This document shows positions 1 through 9,800 of a stretch of DNA of 64,000 bases, piece by piece. This DNA comes from Diploscapter coronatus (lineage: Eukaryota > Nematoda > Chromadorea > Rhabditida > Rhabditidae). The stretch lies in assembly GCA_964036155.1 (NCBI GenBank), contig OZ038422.1, positions 79,569,201 to 79,633,200 on the forward strand, read 5' to 3'. Numbering within the stretch: position 1 is the stretch's first letter; every line of letters starts with the position of its first letter. Below the pieces are notes generated by a model. That model saw only the letters and a program-made list of their open reading frames with translations, was not told the origin of the DNA and did no database searches. The translations under genes were made by a program, and so were the position numbers.

Positions 1-863
1 TATTTTCGGATTTTCTTCTTTTTTATTTCATTTTTTTTGTAAATTGCAATATTTTTCGTCTTCTTGACAGACTTGGAACTTTTCCACCGCAAAAATTCGT
101 CATCATCTCTCGCCTCATTATTTTAAGAATAGTAATTCAAAACTAACTGGAATAATTCACTGCATAAGGGACATTTGCGATGGAAAAGTCTCAAGTCTGC
201 TTCTTGAGTTTATTTCAACTGGTTTATGAAAGTCGAAGATAATTTGAGATTTAGTTTTTTCTTTCATTGTTTTCAAACTTTTGCACTTTTCTAAATTATT
301 CTAAATGTTAGATGATTCTTATTTATCGTTTTGCAAAGTACGAAAGCTTGAATTTTATGTGTTTCTTCTCGATTTTTCGACCTTTTGAATCGCCTAGCCT
401 AATCAGTTCATAGGTACTTTTTCTATTTTGAAACTGCCAAATTAGGTAGGAAATTTCATGTTGAATTTCGCAATCATTTTCTTTTTTCATTATTTTGTTT
501 TTTTTTTTTTATCTTTGATTGTTGTCTTTTTCTCTGGGTATCTTCCCTGTACGAGTACTATTTCGTCGTCTCTCATGGATCTTTTCCTCTCTTATTACTC
601 CCCGTGTTTTTTCGTCGCGAGTTGTGCGTTTTTTCATTTTTCTCTAAATAAATTCAATTCTTGTATTTGCCTCATTTATAATGATTTTTGATATGGTTTA
701 ACATCATAACTTCTCACTTATTTGTCGTGTGTTGTAACACGTTTAATTCATTTTCAGATCATTACACGTTTCCCTTGAAAGGAGAGAAGAGCTTTCGAAA
801 ATTAGAATGTTCGAAATTTGAACCCCCATTTGCAGTGATGAAAATACCTCCTTCATTACCACC
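1..863. other. 5' flank of the Ly6-like gene
   Basis: AT- and pyrimidine-rich sequence without a convincing coding exon. A TTTTCAG acceptor at about 750-757 lies roughly 105 bp before the start codon of the Ly6-like gene. It could be a spliced-leader acceptor or the end of a 5' UTR intron. The motif ACTATTTCGTC at 557-567 is one of many copies in the window. Confidence 0.4.
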
Positions 864-3800
864 ATGTCTGTCTTATCATCTACTCGGCTTCCCCTGCCTT
901 TCTGCCTGCGGATCACAGCTCTGCTCGTCTGTCTACTCGTTCTGCAACTACTTGCTGGGGTTGGCGGCGAATACAAACGGTGCAAGTAAGCCGAATGATG
1001 AAAATGTGCAGTACACGAACTCCTGGAACATTTCTAAGCTCATACTATAGTGCTTTTTGAAGAAGAATGTTCCGGGAATATCCTTATCTGTTTTTAGTGA
1101 ATTGAAGCACGTAAATGTAAATGCTTCTGAATATTTCTGCTCTTCGTGATTTAGTAACAATTTTAAAAAGATTGCTCAGACCCACAAAACTCGTTGAACC
1201 CTTATAAGAACCTCACAGCAGGAAAAAAGTTCCTATGGAAAGGTTTCGGAGGTTCCTTTCAATTTTACAGTTATCCCTCATCACTTCTGGATCTCGTCGA
1301 GAGTTGTATTTATCATGTGCATTGAGTTCTTAATAATAGTTAAATAAAGATAATGTTCATAAACTTTAATATGTCACATAAAAGGGCTACATAATATTAA
1401 ACTATTTTCCAAATTTTAATTTTCCGACTTTTCGCCATTTATTTGTTTGTGGATCGTATTCCTCGATTACATTACAAAAATTTGCATCTAGCTCTTGAAA
1501 TCTAAGTTAACAAATGTCTCGTATATAAAGATATGTAAAATCTCAACTCACCCTCCGATTGCATACAATTTCCCGTTAGCGACAATGAGCGAATGAAGAG
1601 ATCTTGCATAATTCATGTCAGCGATTTGAGAAAATCGACTATCAACTGGAGCTGAGGGGTCGAACCACAGACAAGATTTTAATGCATCATTATAACTAAA
1701 TATATAATGATGCATTATTTATCATACAGCATTAACGACCTCAATCCTCCAGTTATGTAAATTCTTCCATTTAGCGATGCGACTCCGAAACAACTTCGTT
1801 GTCTTTGAATCTCTCCAATTTCAATCCATTTCCGTTCATCGTCTGATAATAGATATATCATAATATTATTATCCCATCCATCAATGACTGAATATCCATA
1901 ATTACAATAATGAATATGCTATAATGTGACCGTATAAAACTTCATCGTGTGTTATTGTTTGAACATCACTAACTGGAAGAGGAAAAGCAGGTCCTGTTTG
2001 CCATTTTCCATCTACGAAAACCTGAATAAAGTATTTCATAAACTTTCATTCCATCTTCTTACATCAACTCGATCTGTCTCTCCACCCAAATAATACAATT
2101 TGTCTTTGAAATAAGCGACAGATGCAAAATTACGCCGTTCAGGAGAATCTGGGCCTGTAAAATTCTTTGAATCGATCATTCATGGGTTTGTTGATAAGAC
2201 CTTTAGTGATTTGTCGAGTATTCAAGTCAAATATTTCAAACGATTGATTACTGTTGCTAAATCCAAAAATCTGAAAACTGAGAAATTATTCAAAATAACG
2301 AGCATAAGAATTTACTTTATTCTGTGTAGTTGCTACTTTATATGGCCAATACAAATTGCGGAATTTTGCAATCTCTTCTACTGACCAGGTATATGAATTG
2401 AACAAGCTTATTCTTCCTTCTTTTTTATCATTATTTCGACAATAATCTAAATTATTACGAATCTTTTCAATCTCAGGTTCCAATATAGTTTCTTACGATA
2501 ACATAAAATTCTCCTATCTAGCGCTTCCGGCAGATATTTCTTGATTATTCGCATCATCCGTCTATTAGTCCAGGCCAATTGTCCCAGGTCTTTGAATTCG
2601 GGATATTGGCAGATCAACAGTATAATTTCGACTGGTAAATTGGCCAACATCTTTGTTAAAAGACCTAAACAACCATCATAGTATTATTTCAAAATGGAAA
2701 TAGTAGAAGAATATTGATTGAATAAGAAAGTCTGCAATTAATGAGTTTAAAATTGATTATTGAAGAAAGGAGAATGAAACTACTAAATTGATGCCTCGCA
2801 GTTTTTATCAGACTAAAAATCGATTCCTAAACATAGTTTATCATTTAAGAGTCCTAAAACTTGAAGATGCATGCTGAAATATGCAAAAAAAAATCTGGTT
2901 GAAGATAGATGTAGGGGTTGTCAGACAATGATTCGCAGTAGTGTATTGGTAGTTGTCTCTCAAACCTGGGTAATTAAACCTTTTAGTAATAAAAAGAAAA
3001 AATACAAGTAATACAAAAAATTTTAAATTAAAATGCTAGTAGAGGTAATTAAAGTTCTAGTATTAATTATATAGATTGTTTTTTTTCAAATGAATTTATA
3101 AATTAAAATCTACGTTTGCTTAAACATTTTTCATAGATATTTAGAACTAAAAAGAACGGAAATTAATAGTGACAGAACGGTCGAACAAATTCAACAATGC
3201 TGAAAGGTATTGAACTGAAACTAAATAGATTGATACCATGAAAATGATAAATACCTTATCATCAAACAGGTAGTGAAAAGAGAGATTAACTAAGAGAAAA
3301 TACATAGGCTATTTCAGTGAAACATCGAGAGGATATGAACAATACGCTAGCATTGATGCTGTTGATGAACAATATTATGTTTCGAATAAGTTCAACAACC
3401 GTTCACAAGAAATCGATTAACTATTTGTTATATTTTGAACAATTTACTTTGAAATTTAGTAATGAATTGAAATTACTAAAAATATTGGGTTTAGTTGAAG
3501 AACCTTGAAATAAAATGTTTTAAAGAATATCTATTTCAGTTGGAATTTTTCAGCCTTTATTGGATGTCTTCGAGAGTTGTCTGTATCATGTGCATTGAAA
3601 TTAAATTATTATTTCATGCTTTATTCAATAAAGTTTCTATATGAAATCTGAGATTATTATGATTAAACTTTATTTTATTTTAATTTTCCGACTTCACGCC
3701 ATTTGTTCGTTTGTGGGTCGTATTCCTCGATTGAATTACAGAAATTTGCAGATAGCCATTCTTGATATCTAAGTTAACAAATATTTGGTATAAAGATATG

Positions 3801-6800
3801 GAAAATCTCAGCTCACCCTCCGATTGCATACAATTTCCCGTTAGCGACAATGAGCGAATGATCCTCTCTTGCATAATTCATATCAGCGATTCGAGAAATT
3901 CGACTGTCAACTGGAGCTGAGGGGTCAAAACACCAACAGGATTTGAATATATCATAACTAAATATATAATGATACAGTATTTATCATACAAAATTAACGA
4001 CTTCAATATTCCCCCAGTTATGTAAATTTGTCCATTTAACGGTGCAACTCCAAAATAACCTTGTCCTTCTGGAATCTCTCCGATTTCAACCCATTCCCGT
4101 TCATTGTCTGATAATCTATATATTTTTTGATCCCTCCATCCACAACCATCAATAACTGAATATCCATAATTACAACAATGAATATGCTATAATGTGACCG
4201 TATAAAATTTCATCGCATATTATTGTTTGAGATTGTTCAATTGAAAGAGGAAAAGTAGGCCCTGTTTGCCATTCCCCATCTATTAGAACCTGAATAAATT
4301 ATTTCATGGACTTTCATTCGATCTTCTTACATCAACTCGATTCGTTTCTTCCCATGTGTTAGGATCCAATCCACCCAAATAATACAGTTTGCCTTTGAAA
4401 TAAGCCACAGATGCATCTTCACGCCATTCAGGAGGAGCTGGGCCTGTAAAATTCTTTGAATCGATCATTCATGGATTTGATGATAAAACCTCTTGAAATT
4501 TTTCGAGTATTCAAGTCAAATATTTCAAAAGATTCAGTGTTACTACTGTTTCTAATCGCAAAAATCTGAAATCCAAGAAATGATTCAAAATAACGAACAT
4601 AAGAATTTACTTTATTCTGTGTAGTTGTTACTCCATGTGGCTCATACCAATTGTCGAATTTTTTAATCACTTCGACTGAGCAGGTATATGCATTGAACAA
4701 GCATATTCTTCCTTCATACTTTTGATAAAAAACTAAATTATTACGAATTGTTTCAGTCTCTTGCTTAGCTTTCAACATAATTTCTTACGGTAAAACAACG
4801 TTTTCCCCTCAAGCAATATCGGCAGATGTTTCTTGATTATTTGCATCATTCGTTTGTTAGTCCAAGCCAATTTTCCCAGGTATTTGAATTTGGGATATTG
4901 GCAGATCAACAATATAATTTCGACTGGTAAATTGGCTAGCATCTTTGTTAGGAGACCTAAACAATCACCATTGTATTATTTCAAAATGGAAATAGTAAAG
5001 AAGTATTGATTAAATGAGAAAGTCTGGAATCAGTGAGTTTGAAATTGATCATTGAAGAAAGAAGAACGAAACTACTAAATTGATGCTTCGCAATTTTATC
5101 AGACTAAAAATTGATTCCTAAAACTTGAAGATGCATGCTGAAATAAAACTATCTGTGTATTTTATTGTCGGTTATAAACGACGCAAATGCACACCTCGTA
5201 TTATCAAGTATTTTCCATGATTGCTAACGTTATGATATTGTTTCTATTGCTGTTGAAGGCCTGTTCAATTTCAAAATGAGTTATTGGAAGATAGGAGATT
5301 GTTCATAACGTTCGTTCGCATTGATGATATATAGTCTGATAACAGCCGAGTTAGTGAAATTTGAGTTTTTCCGATTTTTGGTTCATTGAAAATGTATTCA
5401 TAAGACAACCAAAAGAAGTAACTAGTCCTTTTATTAGTCAGCGTTGAGGCCTGCAAACGCGCTCCATTACTAATTAAACTATCACAGGTTATCATCTTCA
5501 TCCATAGGTTCCTTCTTATTCAAGTAGAAAACCTTTTAAAATATTTAGAAATTGACAAAAATAAAAGTAATGCCAAGTAAAGAACTCCTTCCTTGTCTTT
5601 TGCAAGCAGGAAAGAGCCATGCCCAACGATAGAGTTGTTAGCAAACGAGGGACAAATGCAGACCGCGTCAAATGACCGTAACTGCGTGGAATGGACTGTT
5701 TTCAAAAATGAGTAATAACGAATTCGAAATTCTACACAACGAAATAAAATTTCAAAAGAAAAGATAAGAGAAAGAAAATCTCGCTACATGATAGAGAATA
5801 TTCGAGGAAAGCCATTCGGGATATCTTGAATCTCTTGTCATACGATGAAGGATACCCAGAGAGGACCGTTTACGATATTCAAATCTAGAAATTTTGGAGA
5901 GAATACTGAAACCTTTCTTTAGCAACCCATGTGTGTATTTCTGTGATATTCGAGTGCGTGAGGGGTCTTACATCAAATAAGTGATTTTTCCCCTTCTCGC
6001 TCTTTTTGTTCTTACTCAGCAACGCGCGATGGGGGGACGAGAGAGTAGTAGCGAAAAGGTTAGAGTAAATTCACTCCTATGCACCCCTTGACAGGCCGTG
6101 ATGGTTGCAATCAATACTCGTTTACTATTTCCATTTTTAAATAATACTATGCTCATTTTTTAGATCTCTTAACAAAGATGTTAGCCAAGCTACCAGTCGA
6201 AATTATATTGTTGGTCTGCGAGTATCCCGAATTCAAAGACCTGGGACAATTGGCCTGGACTAACAAGCGAATGATGGGAATAATCAGGAGATATCTGCCG
6301 ATAGTGCTCGTGCTCGAGAGGAAAACTTTATTCTATCGTAAGAAAATATTTCTTGTATTCTCGAAAGTTAACTTTAGTATTTAGTGTCTTATAAAAACAG
6401 AGATATTAGAGAAGGAAGAATTTGTCTGTTTGATTTGAATACTAATTTTGTTAAGCAGATTACGAAATTTACTAACTATTATGAGCCACGGGAAGTTGCA
6501 ACTACAAAAGATAAGGTAGATTATTTTATTTGGCATTACTAATTTAGTGAACTTCAGATTTTTGGAATTAGCAGCAAAAAGAAATTATTTGAAATATATG
6601 ACTTGAATACTCGACAACTTTCAAGAGGTCTGTTCAACAAATCCATGAATGGTCGATTCAAAGAATATTACAGGTCCAGATCCTCCTGAATGGCGTAAAG
6701 AAGCATCTGTAGCCTATTTCAAAGACAAATTGTATTATTTGGGTGGAGAGGATCCTGAATCAGAGGAAGATACGAATCGCGTTGACGTAAGAAGATCGAA

Positions 6801-9800
6801 TGAAAGTCTATGAAATGGTTTATTCAGGTTTTAATAGATGGAAAATGGCAAACAGGACCTACATTTCCTCTTTCAATTGAACAAGCTCAAACAATAACAT
6901 GCGATGGAATCTTATACGGTCACATTATAGTATATTCATTATTGTAATTATGGATATTCAGTTATTGATGGTTGGAGATGGGATAATAGGAAGATATATC
7001 GATTATCAGATGATGAGCGGGAATGGACTGAGATCGGAGAGATTCCAGAAATACGAAATCATTTAGGAGTTGCATCGCTAAATGGGAAAATTTACATAAC
7101 TGGAGGATGGAGGTAATTAATTTTGTATGATAAACAATGTATTATTATATATTTAGTGATGATGATGATGTATTCAAATCCTGTCTGTGTTTCGATCCCT
7201 CAGCTCCAGTTGGCAGTCGAATTTCTCGAATCGCTGATATGAACTATGCAAGACATTTTCATTCGCTCATTGTCGCTAACGGGAAATTGTATGCAATCGG
7301 AGGGTGAGCTGAGATTTTGCATATCTTCATACGAAATATTTGTTAACTTAGACTTAAAGACTATTTCCGTAAAAAATTTCGTAATTCAATCGAGGAATAC
7401 GATCTACAAACGGATAAATGGCTAAAGTTTGGGAAAATTGCTTCGTATGACATTTTATTCTATCGTAAGAAATTATGTTGAAAGCTAAGTAAGAGACTTT
7501 GAAACGGTTCGTAATTAATTTAGGTCACCATCGGGATAATAATGGTGAAGATGAAAGTGAAGGAAGAATAGGCTTGTTCAATTCATTTACCTGCTCAGTA
7601 AAGTGGGTTGAAAAATTCGACAATTGGTATTGGCCATATCAAGTAGTAACTACGAAGGATAAAGTAAATTTTTATGTTCGTTATTTTGAATAATTTCTTG
7701 GGCTTCAGATTTTTGGAATTAGCAGCAAAAAGAAATTATTTGAAATATATGACTTGAATACTCGACAACTTTCAAGAGGTCTTATCAACAAATCCATGAA
7801 TGATCGATTCAAAGAATTTTACAGGTCCAAATCCTCCTGAATGGCGTAATGGTGCATCTGTGACTTATTTCAAAGACAAATTGTATTATTTGGGTGGATG
7901 GAGAACAAATCGAGTTGATGTAAGAAGATCGAATGAAGACCCGCGAAGGAATTTATTCAGGTTTTAATAGATGGAAAATGGCAAACAGGACCTACATTTC
8001 CTCTTTCAATTGAACAAGCTCAAACAATAACATGCGATGGAATCTTATACGGTCACATTATAGCATATTCATTATTGTAATTGTGGATATTCAGTTATTG
8101 ATGGATGGGATAATAATAAGATATATCGATTATCAGACGATGAACGGGAATGGACTGAAATCGGAGAGATTCCAGAAAGACGAGATTCTTTCGGAGTTGC
8201 ATCGCTCAATGGGAAAATTTACATAACTGGCGGAGAGGGGTCGTTAGTTTTGTACAATAAACGATGTATCATAATATATTTAGTGGTCCAGTATTAAAAT
8301 CCTGTCTGTGTTTCGATCCCTCAGCTCCAGTTGGTAGTCGAATTTCTCACATCGCAGATATGAATTATAGAAGATACCATCATTCTCTTGTTGTCGCAAA
8401 TAGAAAATTGCATGCAATCGGAGGGTGAGCTAAGATTTTGCATATCTTTATACGAAATATTTGTTGTTAAATTAGATCTCACAATTCAATCGAGGAATAC
8501 GATCCACAAGCGAATAAATGGCGAAAAGTTGGAGAAATCTTATTTGAATAATGCAGCTTAATATCATGTAGCCCCCTTTTATTTGACATATTATATTTTG
8601 TGAATATTATCTTTATTCGACTATTATTAAAAAGTTCAATGAACATGATACATATAAATCTCAAAGATATCCAATAAAGACACTGGAAAATTCTAGCTGA
8701 AATAAATACTTTGTGAAGGCACTTTGGGTCTAACTATAATGGTATGTGTGATATGAAGGTTTGAATGGGTCAGACCTATGAAAATGATAAAAATCTTCAA
8801 AAATTCATAACTTTTGTAAAATAAAACCAAATTGAGAAATCTTTTCAGAATATAGCAGTTGAAGGGCAATACTTCATTCTTGCTTCCTAGAGTACAGTGT
8901 TACCACTTTATCATGTTATCATATGGGCTTGGTTCGGATCCGGGACACTTTTGCAATTGTCCAGATCCCCTTTGACAGTTACTCGTGGAATGGCTCTTAC
9001 AATTAATAACGGGACGAGAGACGGTGACCGAATTTTTGCGGTAAAACAGTCCTAAGTCTGGTGAAAAGGGAGGTCGTAGTTTTCGAATTGTAGCATATTT
9101 TGACAAATTGTGCATTTCTTGAAGACCGCCCGAAGGCTATCTGATGTGCCCGTTTTCAAGCGAGCCGACTTTCCTCGATTCTTTCAAATCGAACCTCGAA
9201 CGCGAAGCCAACGCCACCTATTGCAATACGACGCCTAATTATACAGTGGGTTTTGGAAAAGCGCTTTCTTTATCAAACTTTATGGGCTTTTCGAATTATG
9301 TTTCAAGCTTATAGACTAAATATTTTTGAAGATCACATTTTCAATAGAAGGGTATTTGGAATTTTATCCTTGAAACATTCGGACTAGGGATCGGAATTTC
9401 GAGCATCCAGTTTTCAGTCTACCATTTATGAAAAGTTCGAGAAATAAATCTCTTTCTAAATTTTCTCAACAATAATTGAGACATCAATTTCAGTACCAAA
9501 CGCCCTGTCCGTCAGATGGCTATCACTGCGTGCAAATCGTGCTCAAGAACTACTCCCGCTACTTCGGCTGCATCGAGTCCAACTCCTCACAAGTCCCCTC
9601 ACGAATTCAGGTACCGTAATTCTTTTTGTTTAGGAAAGAAAGCACGAATTTATTTCTAAATTTTCCAAATTATTTTGTGTGTGGAGTTTTAATGCACGTA
9701 ATTTATTAGATGGAATTAAGTGGTCGTTGGTCAAGTCACCTCAATATTGCTAACAATAGCGGGGTTTATAAAGGGCGATTTAGTCATTTCGTCTAGGCTT

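Noticed and set aside
6371..6384. Upstream acceptor (CTTTAG) for exon 2 of kelch copy 3
   Set aside because: It brings an in-frame stop; the next TATTTAG 9 bp downstream gives an open frame matching the paralogues.
8931..8945. tRNA-like B box (GGTTCGGATCC)
   Set aside because: No A box at the right distance and no acceptor, D or anticodon stems; the same string is part of dispersed repeat D.
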